This document shows positions 17,051 to 24,875 of a stretch of DNA of 64,000 nucleotides, in pieces. A program made the translations under genes and the position numbers. Below the pieces are notes generated by a model. It was not told where the DNA came from. It was given only the letters and a program-made list of their open reading frames with translations, and searched no databases. Every line of letters starts with the position of its first letter. Within the stretch, counting starts at the first letter, position 1. The stretch is from positions 2,356,001 to 2,420,000 of the forward strand of contig OZ244980.1 in the NCBI GenBank assembly GCA_965223035.1. Direction: 5' to 3'. This stretch comes from CAMDPA01 sp965223035. GTDB taxonomy: Bacteria > Pseudomonadota > Alphaproteobacteria > Rhizobiales > Hyphomicrobiaceae.

Positions 17051-18370
17051 CTAAGCGTAGGGCGCGTCGGCCCCCAGCTCACGTAGGTCCGGGTCGGTCC
17101 GGTCGAACGCCGCGTAGGGCGCCAACGCACGGAACAGGGGCCCGCGGCAAACGCCGGTGTGCTTGCCATAAACCCAGGAGCGATGCAGTTTGCAGCCGAG
17201 CCGGGCCTTGAGGCCGTAGCTGGTCTGACCAACTTGCAGGCTGGAATAGCCGTTGTCGATGCAATGGCGGACCGTCGCCATCCAGTTTACGAAGTAAAGA
17301 TTGTGCGTGCGCGACAGTTCGTAGTCCATGCCGAGGTGCTTGCCGAGCACGCGCTCACGCTCAACAAAGAACATATTAAACAGGCCGAGCCGATCGCCAA
17401 CCCAGCATAGCAGCAGCCGACAACGGCCTCGGAGCCCGACCATCATCTGGCGGAAATAGTCCTCAGGAAGATCGTCAAAGCCTTCGTAACTGGCTTTTCG
17501 GTTGTCGCGGGTTTTCTGGTAAAGCCGCTCAATCTCGTCTTCCAACCCCGCAATGCTGTCGCGGATTTCAACGCGAACCGACTTGGCCTGCCGTAATTTG
17601 CGGCGCACATCGGAGCGCATCTTCGGCGACAGGCTCGCCAGGTATTGGTCCACGTCGGCGAACGGCAGGTCCAGCGTTGCCACTGGCAGAGACGGAACCG
17701 CGGAAAACCGGTGCCGCCTGAGAACCGGGTCGGCCCATTGCTTGCCGTCGTCGCTCACGTCCTTCAACGACAGCACCCGCACGCGGTTTGCCGCGGCAAA
17801 CCGCGACATCTCTCGCAGCAAGGCATCGAGGACTTCGGCCCTTTGCTGATCGCAGAGCGCAGGCAGCGTGCCAATATGGCATTCATCCGTCAGCGGTGAA
17901 CCGACGCAGAGCACCGGCATTCTGATCATGTCGGGTGCGTGCCGGTCCATCCAGTCGCCGGCGAGCTGGAACCACGGGCCGAGCGGTGCGTCGAGGCGAT
18001 AATCCAAGCGAAACATCGGCACCGCGCCCACCAGGCGGTCGTTGGCGTAGGCCGCTATGACGAAGTAGGTGAAGTCCGGCGAGGATGTGCGTTCTCCGGC
18101 CCGGTAAAAGTCCCAACTTCCAGGGTTGCCGGGAAACAGACCGTTCCAGGCGTCGCGGGCGATCTCGGTTATGCTGGCGTGCGTGCGAGCGGTGAGCTGG
18201 CCGGTATCGGGCCGCCATCCGTCTAAGTGATGGGCGGTCGCGGCGCCTGCTCCGCAAACGGTGGACGCGCTGAGTGCGGTGGGCCGGCTCAGCGGTCTAT
18301 ATGGGCCGGCATGGGCTGGACTCCCTAAATTTTCACCAATAAGCGCCCGACTGAGGGGTGATCTGCTCAT
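17051..18370 (-). CDS. GNAT-fold acyltransferase, BioF2/FemAB-like (PF13480 type)
   Basis: This 439-aa protein appears to be a double-GNAT acyltransferase. The N-terminal half has 'FVIAAYANDRLVGAVPMF'. The C-terminal half has 'KMRSDVRRKLRQAKSVRVEI', 'LYQKTRDNRKASYEGFDDLP' and 'GMDYELSRTHNLYFVNWMAT', followed by 'GYSSLQVGQTSYGLKARLGC', a pattern seen in Acetyltransf_6 proteins. The acceptor is unknown; relatives act on cell-surface or capsule precursors. The start at 18370 has a strong GGTGAGGAG ribosome-binding site. It is divergent from the TRAP binding-protein gene and has no obvious operon partner. Confidence 0.75.
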   Translation of the reverse strand: MSRSPLSRALIGENLGSPAHAGPYRPLSRPTALSASTVCGAGAATAHHLDGWRPDTGQLTARTHASITEIARDAWNGLFPGNPGSWDFYRAGERTSSPDFTYFVIAAYANDRLVGAVPMFRLDYRLDAPLGPWFQLAGDWMDRHAPDMIRMPVLCVGSPLTDECHIGTLPALCDQQRAEVLDALLREMSRFAAANRVRVLSLKDVSDDGKQWADPVLRRHRFSAVPSLPVATLDLPFADVDQYLASLSPKMRSDVRRKLRQAKSVRVEIRDSIAGLEDEIERLYQKTRDNRKASYEGFDDLPEDYFRQMMVGLRGRCRLLLCWVGDRLGLFNMFFVERERVLGKHLGMDYELSRTHNLYFVNWMATVRHCIDNGYSSLQVGQTSYGLKARLGCKLHRSWVYGKHTGVCRGPLFRALAPYAAFDRTDPDLRELGADAPYA

Positions 18371-18680
18371 TATCTTTCTCCTCACCGCACAAGCTTGGCG
18401 CATAAGTCTGATTGTGACCAGGAGTAAAGCGGACTCCGACTGGGAGCTGTTTCATACGGAACAGTGTTGTTTTCGGTGCCCTCGGCGCGAGCGGTCGACG
18501 CCGTCATGCTCATGCAACGTGACCGTCGGCCGCGGGCGCCGGCTGGATTGTTTTGGCATTGTTGACGCGGATCAGATGTGGACGTGGACGGTTGGATGAG
18601 GCTGGGTTAGGACATGGCTCCGGTCCCGAGGAAGCATCCGCCACCGTCCTGGGTGTCGAGGAGGAAGGAAGGGAGAGCTG
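18371..18680. other. Divergent promoter region between the GNAT-like and TRAP genes
   Basis: This 310-base region lies between outward-facing genes. It ends in a purine-rich ribosome-binding stretch (GAGGAAGGAAGGGAGAGCTG) directly before the TRAP start. No repeat, RNA gene or obvious operator is seen. Confidence 0.5.
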
Positions 18681-19718
18681 ATGGCGAAAGGCGTTGTCGC
18701 TTTTGTGCTCGGTGTTGGACTGACCGGCGTGAGCTGCGCCCAAGCAGCGACCGACGTGATTTTTAATGTCTTCACTGGACCACGGCATTTCGTCAATGCT
18801 CCGTTCAAGACCTGGGCCAAGGATGTGGAACGGGTGACGGAAGGGCGCGTGAACATCCAATTCTTGCCGGCCAACGCGGCGCCGCCGCCGAAGCAGATGG
18901 ATGCTGCCGTCGGCGGACAATTCGACGCGGCTTTCATCTTCCACGGATTTATCGCCAAGCGCGCAACGGGGCCGCAGTTCGGCAATTTGCCGTTCATATT
19001 AGAGGGCACCGCGGAGCAAGGCTCGGTCGCTTACTGGCGCACCTATCAGACGTACTTCGGCGACAAGAATGAATTCGATAAGAGCCAAGTTCAGATCTTG
19101 TCCATGTGGCAGTTCCCAGGCGGAAATTTTTACAGTGGTACCAGCCAGCCGATCATCTCGATCGCTGATTTGCGAGCGCGTAAGGTCTGGGCGCTGGCCG
19201 GTACGGCCTCGCGCACGTTGAAAGCCGCAGGGGTCAACCACGTGTCGGGACCTGCGGCGCGCGTGAGCGAATTCACCCGGACCAAGGTGGTGGAGGCGCT
19301 GGCTGGTATATCCATGAACGCGGTCCAAGCGTTCGGTGCACTGAATTTCACGCAATCGGCGACGGTGCTGCCAGGAAAAATTCAGGCCGCTTCATTTGCC
19401 ATGTTCATGGTTGCGCGAAAGTGGAGCGAGATTTCACCGGGTGACCAACAGCGGATCATGTTGGTCTCCGGTGAAAAGATGGCGCGGGCAATGGGCCGTC
19501 GGGCCGACGCGGCCGAGCTAGCCGCGCGGAACAAGTTTATCGATGCCGGCGTTAAGATCTTGGCGGGTAGCGCGGCGTTCAAGGCGGAGCTGCTGCAAGC
19601 GGGCTCTACGTTGGTGGCGCGCTGGATCGCCAAGGCCAAATCGAAGCTGGGCGTTGACGGAAGGGCCGTGATCGAGGCGTATAGGGCCGAGGTCAAAAGA
19701 CTGCAAGCTGGCAAATAG
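18681..19718 (+). CDS. TRAP transporter solute-binding protein, DctP family (orphan)
   Basis: This 345-aa periplasmic protein has a Sec signal peptide ('AFVLGVGLTGVSCAQA') and the DctP fold: 'WAKDVERVTEGRVNIQFLPA', 'MDAAVGGQFDAAFIFHGFIA', 'ISIADLRARKVWALAGTASR' and 'GEKMARAMGRRADAAE'. DctP proteins bind carboxylates and hand them to a DctQ/DctM membrane pair. Neither membrane subunit is in this window, so it must work with a distant transporter or act as a sensor or scavenger. The ligand is unknown. Its ribosome-binding site is strong. Tandem 14-bp repeats begin ten bases after the stop. Confidence 0.88.
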   Translation: MAKGVVAFVLGVGLTGVSCAQAATDVIFNVFTGPRHFVNAPFKTWAKDVERVTEGRVNIQFLPANAAPPPKQMDAAVGGQFDAAFIFHGFIAKRATGPQFGNLPFILEGTAEQGSVAYWRTYQTYFGDKNEFDKSQVQILSMWQFPGGNFYSGTSQPIISIADLRARKVWALAGTASRTLKAAGVNHVSGPAARVSEFTRTKVVEALAGISMNAVQAFGALNFTQSATVLPGKIQAASFAMFMVARKWSEISPGDQQRIMLVSGEKMARAMGRRADAAELAARNKFIDAGVKILAGSAAFKAELLQAGSTLVARWIAKAKSKLGVDGRAVIEAYRAEVKRLQAGK

Positions 19719-19728
19719 GTCAGGCCCA

Positions 19729-19776
19729 GTGCATGGTCACCTGTGCATGGTCACCAGTGCATGGTCACTTGTGCAT
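19729..19776. repeat. Tandem 14-bp repeat (GTGCATGGTCAC + 2)
   Basis: GTGCATGGTCAC occurs at 19729, 19743 and 19757, separated by the dinucleotides CT and CA, with TT and a partial GTGCAT at 19771. The 14-bp period is exact. The unit is partly self-complementary, giving possible short hairpins. Confidence 0.93.
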
Positions 19777-19872
19777 AAAGCCCAACGATCAAAACAATCC
19801 GCGTGCGTGCGCCTTGGCCGCGTTAGGGCCCGCCGCCCATGGTCTTGGCACTGATCGGTGTGGTTCTCGACA

Positions 19873-20026
19873 TTAGATCATCGCGCCTTAAATCGGAACC
19901 GCAACGCCGATTCCAATTGCGCCGGTTCCGATTTAAGGCGCAAAGATGATCGCTGTTAAAGTGGTGAGCAACTTTCTGCCTTTGATCGGGATCGTTCCGA
20001 TTCCGATTAAAGGCAGGTTGCTCTAG
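19873..20026 (+). repeat. Palindromic repeat, family 1, copy C (154 bp)
   Basis: This is a full-length copy, with TTAG instead of CTAG at the left end and CTAG at the right. Hairpin 1 contains the extra segment TTCCAATTGCGCCGG, hairpin 2 has the usual core, and the linker reads GATGATCGCTGTTAAAGTGG. It lies between two co-directional genes. Confidence 0.92.
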
Positions 20027-20254
20027 GTCGCTACGGGGATCGGGGTCAGGCGTCAGGGCTCACCTGATCGCGATTGGGGGGGTGCGGATGGAAGCGGCGC
20101 TGGTGGGTTCTGCCGGCGTTTTTTCCAGCGGATTGCTGACGACGATGTCGGGTGGCGCGCTGGTGATCGCGTTGGCGAACGTGGTGGCGCCAACATTGAT
20201 CGTGCTGTTTGCCGACCTCGCCACCATCTTACCATCGATGATGAGGCATTGACG

Positions 20255-21868
20255 ATGAACCAGCCAGCGGCACAGATGTTCGATGTGATTATTGTCGGTG
20301 GCGGCTCGGCTGGATGCGTCATCGCCAATCGATTGAGCGCGGATGCCAAGCGTCGGGTGCTGTTGCTGGAGGCCGGGGCGTGGGACCGCAACTGGTTGAT
20401 CCACATTCCGCTGGGCGTCGGCAAGGTTTGGAATAACCCGGCCTACAACTGGTCCTATATGTCGGAGCCGGAGGCTGAGCTTGCCGGTCGGCGGATCTAT
20501 CACCCGCGCGGGAAGGTGATCGGTGGGTCGAGTTCGATCAACATCATGGCCTTCGTTCGCGGCAACCCGGCAGACTACGACCAATGGGCTCAGGCCGGAT
20601 TGATCGATTGGTCCTACGAAAAAGTTCTGCCCTATTTCAAACGGCTGGAGGCCTACGTCGGTGAGCCGGATGAGGCGCGCGGCGCCAGCGGTCCGATACG
20701 GGTTATCCGCAGTGATCTGAACAACCCTTTGGTGAAGGCGTGGCTGCAGGCGGGTCGTCAAGCCGGCTACCCGGTCAACCTCGACTACAACGGCAGGGTT
20801 CAAGAAGGTGTGGCGCCGACGCAAGCCAATATGGGCGGTGGACGTCGTCAATCCACCGCGGTCAGCTATCTGCGGCCGGCGCTGCAGCGACCCAACCTGG
20901 AGGTCGAGACGCAAGCCCATGTCGAGCGCATTCTGTTTGAGGGAGGTCGTGCGTGTGGCGTGGTTTTTGAGCAGGGTGGTCAGACGCGGCAGGTGCGCGC
21001 GCGCGACGAAGTGGTGATGTGCGCAGGTGCTTACAACACGCCGCAGCTGATGATGCTGTCCGGGATCGGTCCGGCCGCGCACCTCAATGACCACGGCATC
21101 AAGGTCCTGCATGATGCCCCCGGCGTCGGCGATAATCTTCAAGATCATCTGATGGCGATCCTGGAGTATGCCGCCAAAGAGCGCACCGAATTCACCCGCA
21201 ACCTGCGCCTTGACCGGTTGACGTTGAACACCGCGCGCGCGTTGTTGCTGCGGGATGGGCCGGCGGCGCAGCCGATGAGCTTGGGGATGGCCTTTTTGAG
21301 GAGCGATGCACGGCTGGCGATCCCCGACATCCAGATGATATTCCGTCCGTTCGCGAAAGATGCCCACGAATGGTTTCCGGGACTGCGTGCGCCGTTTCAG
21401 GACCGGTTCGGCTTCATCGCCTGCCACCTGCGACCGGCCGCCCGCGGCACGCTCAGATTGGCCTCGGCTGATCCGGCTGTGGCTCCGAGAATCCATAATC
21501 GATTTTTGGAGGCGGCGGAGGATCTGGCGGCGCTGCGAACCGGTATCCGCATGTTGCGTGAGATAGCGGCCCAGCCGGCGCTTGCCGAATTTATTGGACC
21601 GGAGGTCACGCCGGGTGCCGAGGTGACGACCGACAATGATATCGATGCGTTCGTGCGCGAGACTGTTGGCACCATCTATCACCCGGTGGGGACGTGTCGG
21701 ATGGGGACGGATCCCGATTCCGTGGTCGACGAGAGGCTGCGCGTGCGTGGGGTGCAAGGCTTGCGGGTGGCTGATGCCTCGGTCATGCCGACTGTGGTTG
21801 GCGGCAATACCAACGCTTGTGTCATGATGATTGCGGAAAAGGCCTCAGATCTGATCGCTGCTGGATGA
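20255..21868 (+). CDS. GMC family FAD-dependent oxidoreductase (alcohol/choline dehydrogenase-like)
   Basis: This 537-aa flavoprotein oxidises an alcohol, passing electrons to FAD. It has the Rossmann motif 'DVIIVGGGSAGCVIANRLSA' at the N-terminus, the GMC signatures 'HPRGKVIGGSSSINIMAFVR' and 'GAYNTPQLMMLSGIGPAAHL', and the C-terminal catalytic 'YHPVGTCRMG' and 'DASVMPTVVGGNTNACVMMI'. It is the first gene of a likely three-gene run with an aminotransferase and an aldehyde dehydrogenase, which could convert an alcohol to an acid via an aldehyde. No signal peptide is seen, so it is probably cytoplasmic. Confidence 0.93.
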   Translation: MNQPAAQMFDVIIVGGGSAGCVIANRLSADAKRRVLLLEAGAWDRNWLIHIPLGVGKVWNNPAYNWSYMSEPEAELAGRRIYHPRGKVIGGSSSINIMAFVRGNPADYDQWAQAGLIDWSYEKVLPYFKRLEAYVGEPDEARGASGPIRVIRSDLNNPLVKAWLQAGRQAGYPVNLDYNGRVQEGVAPTQANMGGGRRQSTAVSYLRPALQRPNLEVETQAHVERILFEGGRACGVVFEQGGQTRQVRARDEVVMCAGAYNTPQLMMLSGIGPAAHLNDHGIKVLHDAPGVGDNLQDHLMAILEYAAKERTEFTRNLRLDRLTLNTARALLLRDGPAAQPMSLGMAFLRSDARLAIPDIQMIFRPFAKDAHEWFPGLRAPFQDRFGFIACHLRPAARGTLRLASADPAVAPRIHNRFLEAAEDLAALRTGIRMLREIAAQPALAEFIGPEVTPGAEVTTDNDIDAFVRETVGTIYHPVGTCRMGTDPDSVVDERLRVRGVQGLRVADASVMPTVVGGNTNACVMMIAEKASDLIAAG

Positions 21869-22027
21869 CAAGACTGCTGACCCCCTCGGCCGCAGATGCC
21901 AGCGTGGACGTCGCAGTTGATCGGGACGCGCGATCGGGCCATGGCCGGCGAGATTGGCTGTCGATCGGGGAACGCCGCCGCGTGCGGTCGGTACGGTGAA
22001 GATGTTTGCTGGATGGAGAAATGTTTG

Positions 22028-23203
22028 ATGCGACGTGTTGGTTTCAATAGCTTGTCGATTCCTGGCCCAACCAATATGCCGTTTGCGGTGCGCGCGGCCA
22101 TGGATGTCGCGTTGGAGGACCACCGTAGCCCCGCATTCCCACAATTCGTCAAAGCGCTGATGGAGGATCTCAAGAAGATCTTCAAGACCTCCGACGGTCG
22201 TGCGGTGGTGTTTGCCGGCTCGGGCACTGGCGGGTGGGATGCGGCGCTGACCAATACACTGTCGCCGGGGGATCGTGTGTTGATCCCGGTTTACGGGCAA
22301 TTCTCGCAACTGTGGGCGCAAGCCTGCCGACGTCACCGCCTCGACGTCGATGTAATCGCGTGTGATTGGGGCACCGGAGCCCCCGTCGCTGAGATCGCAA
22401 CGCGGCTTGCCGCGGACAGCGGACGCAAAATTAAAGCGCTCTTGATCTGCCACAATGAAACCGCGACCGGCGTGACCAGCGACCTTCCGGCGGTGCGCCA
22501 AGCGATCGATGCCAGCAAACATCCGGCGCTGTTGATGGTCGACGGGGTCAGCTCGATCGCCAGCATCGACTTCCAGATGGACGCTTGGGGCGTCGATGTG
22601 GCGGTATCCGGCTCGCAAAAGGGCTTCATGCTACCAGCGGGCTTGGCCATTCTGGCGGTCAGTCAAAAGGCGCTGGCGGCGATGCAGCAGGCCGAGTGTC
22701 CGCGCGCGTTTTATGATATTCGTGATGTGCTGAAGATGAATGAAATCGGCTACTATCCCTATACGCCGGCGACCACGTTGCTGCGCGGCCTACGCGCCTC
22801 AATCGACATGCTGCTGGAGGAGGGACTGGCCAGCGTGTTCGCCCGACACGCCCGTCTCGCCGCCGGTGTCCGCGCCGCGGTGCTCGCCTGGGGACTTGAG
22901 CTGTGCGCCAAGGAACCGCATTGGTATTCCGACACGGTGACGACCATCATGGTGCCGGAGGCCGCGGATGCTAACGAGGTGATCCGAATCGCCTATGAAC
23001 GCTACAACCTGTCATTGGCGTTGGGGCTGGGCCCGTTGTCCGGCAGCGCGTTCCGCATCGGTCACATCGGGTGGCTCAACGAACTCATGCTCATACAAGC
23101 TATCGCGGGCGCGGAGATGGCGATGAACGATGCCGGCATCAAGATCGCGCTGGGGTCGGGGGTCGCCGCCGCGCAGCACGCCTACATGACCGCAGCGAGC
23201 TGA
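22028..23203 (+). CDS. Class V aminotransferase, serine--glyoxylate aminotransferase-like
   Basis: This 391-aa PLP enzyme has the SGAT-type pattern: 'SIPGPTNMPFAVRAAMDVAL', 'GSGTGGWDAALTNTLSPGDR', 'LLICHNETATGVTSDLPAVR', 'MVDGVSSIASIDFQMDAWGV' and the PLP-lysine segment 'AVSGSQKGFMLPAGLA'. The family includes serine-glyoxylate, alanine-glyoxylate and aspartate-glyoxylate (BhcA) transaminases. Neither serine-cycle nor beta-hydroxyaspartate-cycle partners are in the window, so the amino donor is open. The start at 22028 follows a GGAG site; an upstream in-frame ATG at 22013 is possible. It lies between the GMC oxidoreductase and aldehyde dehydrogenase genes. Confidence 0.85.
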   Translation: MRRVGFNSLSIPGPTNMPFAVRAAMDVALEDHRSPAFPQFVKALMEDLKKIFKTSDGRAVVFAGSGTGGWDAALTNTLSPGDRVLIPVYGQFSQLWAQACRRHRLDVDVIACDWGTGAPVAEIATRLAADSGRKIKALLICHNETATGVTSDLPAVRQAIDASKHPALLMVDGVSSIASIDFQMDAWGVDVAVSGSQKGFMLPAGLAILAVSQKALAAMQQAECPRAFYDIRDVLKMNEIGYYPYTPATTLLRGLRASIDMLLEEGLASVFARHARLAAGVRAAVLAWGLELCAKEPHWYSDTVTTIMVPEAADANEVIRIAYERYNLSLALGLGPLSGSAFRIGHIGWLNELMLIQAIAGAEMAMNDAGIKIALGSGVAAAQHAYMTAAS

Positions 23204-23244
23204 CGAGGCCGGCGGCTTGCAACTCCCCAGCAGCAAACCAGGTG

Positions 23245-24687
23245 ATGCCCATGACCTATGAGACGTTGGAGTTATTGATCGACGGAGAGTTCACCCAGGC
23301 GACCTCCGGCAAGACCGAGACGGTTATCAATCCGGCGACGGAGCAAGCGTTGGGCGAGGTGCCGCACGCCTCGGCCGCCGATCTGGATCGGGCGCTCGAC
23401 GCTGCCGCGCGTGGGTTCAAGGTGTGGCGGGCAAAAACGGCGGTGGAGCGTCAGGCCGTGTTGGAAGGGGCGGCACGCTTGATGCAGGAGCGCATCGATG
23501 ACATCGCCCGCACGCTGACGTTGGAGCAGGGCAAGCCGTTCTTGGAGGCGAAAGCCGAGATCGATTTCGTGATCAGCGTGGCGCGCTGGTACGGCGAGGA
23601 GGGCAAACGCGCTTACGGCCGGTTGGTGCCCTCGCGCGTGCCCGGCGCGCGCCAGATGGTCTATAAAGAGCCGGTGGGACCAGCCCTCGCTTTCGTGGCC
23701 TGGAACTTTCCCGGTACCAACGTGATCCGCAAGGTGGCGGGCGCTCTGGGGGCGGGGTGTTCGATCATCATCAAGCCGTCGGAGGAGACGCCGGGGACGG
23801 CGGTTGCCATCGCGCGTTGTTTCCAGGACGCTGGGACGCCGCCGGGAGTGCTCAATGTGGTTTTCGGCGTGCCCGATACGGTGTCGCGCCACCTGTTGGC
23901 CTCCCCCATTCCGCGCAAGGTCTCATTCACCGGCAGCGTGCCGGTCGGTAAACATCTGCAAAAGCTGGCGGCTGATACGCTGAAGCGCTGCACGATGGAG
24001 TTGGGTGGTCATGCGCCGGTCATCGTGTTCGACGATGCCGACATCGATTCAGCGATCAAGAACATGGCCGGCTTCAAGTTCCGTAACGCCGGTCAGGTTT
24101 GCATCTCCCCCACCCGGTTTTACGTGCAAAAAGACGTCTACAACAAGTTCGTCGATGGGTTCACGGAGCGCGCCAAGAGCTTAACGGTGGGCAATGGCAT
24201 GGAGGACGGCGTGCGCATGGGTCCGTTGATCGCGCCGCGCCGGCTCGAAGTGATGGACGGCTTCGTGCAGGATGCGCGCGACAAGGGCGCAACCGTCACC
24301 ACCGGCGGTGAACGTATCGGCAATCAAGGCTACTTCTTCGCCCCGACCGTTTTAAAGGACGTGCCCGATGGCGCCCGGATCATGAACGAAGAGCCGTTCG
24401 GACCGCTGGCCCCGATCACCACGTTCGACAACTTCGACGAGGTCATGGAGCGCGCCAACAGTCTGCAATTCGGGCTTGCCGCCTATACCTTTACCTCCGA
24501 CGGCAACAAGGCCCGCGCCATCGCCGAGGAGATCGAGAGCGGACTTTTGGGTGTCAATCATCCGCTGGTGTCGACCGCAGAGACGCCGTTCGGCGGTGTC
24601 AACGAGTCCGGCTACGGCTCGGAAGGCGGGATCGAGGGTCTGGATGCCTTCATGCGGACCAAGTTCGTCACCGAGATCAACGTGTGA
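23245..24687 (+). CDS. NAD(P)-dependent aldehyde dehydrogenase (succinate-semialdehyde dehydrogenase-like)
   Basis: This 480-aa ALDH has 'LELLIDGEFTQATSGKTETV' at the N-terminus and the cofactor-binding 'FVAWNFPGTNVIRKVAGALG' and 'IIIKPSEETPGTAVA'. It also has the 'SFTGSVPVGKHLQKLA' turn, the general-base Glu in 'MELGGHAPVIVFDDADID' and the catalytic Cys in 'NAGQVCISPTRFYV'. These features fit the SSADH/alpha-ketoglutaric-semialdehyde group. It starts 41 bases after the aminotransferase stop, so the two are probably co-transcribed. It could oxidise the aldehyde made by the GMC enzyme. ATG 23251 is an alternative start. Confidence 0.93.
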   Translation: MPMTYETLELLIDGEFTQATSGKTETVINPATEQALGEVPHASAADLDRALDAAARGFKVWRAKTAVERQAVLEGAARLMQERIDDIARTLTLEQGKPFLEAKAEIDFVISVARWYGEEGKRAYGRLVPSRVPGARQMVYKEPVGPALAFVAWNFPGTNVIRKVAGALGAGCSIIIKPSEETPGTAVAIARCFQDAGTPPGVLNVVFGVPDTVSRHLLASPIPRKVSFTGSVPVGKHLQKLAADTLKRCTMELGGHAPVIVFDDADIDSAIKNMAGFKFRNAGQVCISPTRFYVQKDVYNKFVDGFTERAKSLTVGNGMEDGVRMGPLIAPRRLEVMDGFVQDARDKGATVTTGGERIGNQGYFFAPTVLKDVPDGARIMNEEPFGPLAPITTFDNFDEVMERANSLQFGLAAYTFTSDGNKARAIAEEIESGLLGVNHPLVSTAETPFGGVNESGYGSEGGIEGLDAFMRTKFVTEINV

Positions 24688-24804
24688 TCAGGGGCGCGGT
24701 CAGGGATGTCGTCATTGCCTGATCCGCCACCGCACGCACCACTGCCACTCGAGCATCCCGCTTCCCCACGCGGTCACCGACAGCATCATCGCATTGGCTG
24801 GCCG

Positions 24805-24860
24805 GGTGGGGGAGCGAGCAAGCAAGCAAGGCTCATCCCTCAAAGCGGAAATGATCCGAG
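24805..24860. repeat. GC-rich palindromic repeat, family 2, degenerate fragment
   Basis: GGCCGGGTGGGGGAGCGAGC followed by AAGCAAGCAAGG matches the 'GTGGCCGGGGGAGCGAG' arm found at 34919-34938. It sits between the convergent aldehyde dehydrogenase and RND genes, and includes a small GCAA repeat. Confidence 0.5.
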
Positions 24861-24875
24861 GTGGGGCGTCGGGCG

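Larger units (their letters stand above)
19719..20254. other. Repeat-filled gap between the TRAP and GMC genes
   Basis: This 536-base gap holds the 14-bp tandem repeats (19729-19776) and family 1 copy C (19873-20026). About 230 bases of plain sequence remain before the GMC start. No gene is recognised. Confidence 0.7.

Noticed and set aside
20060..21757. Long reverse-strand ORF (565 codons) opposite the GMC oxidoreductase gene
   Set aside because: It is fully antisense to a gene with clear GMC motifs, has a His/Arg/Gln-rich composition typical of a G/C-rich shadow frame, and resembles no family.
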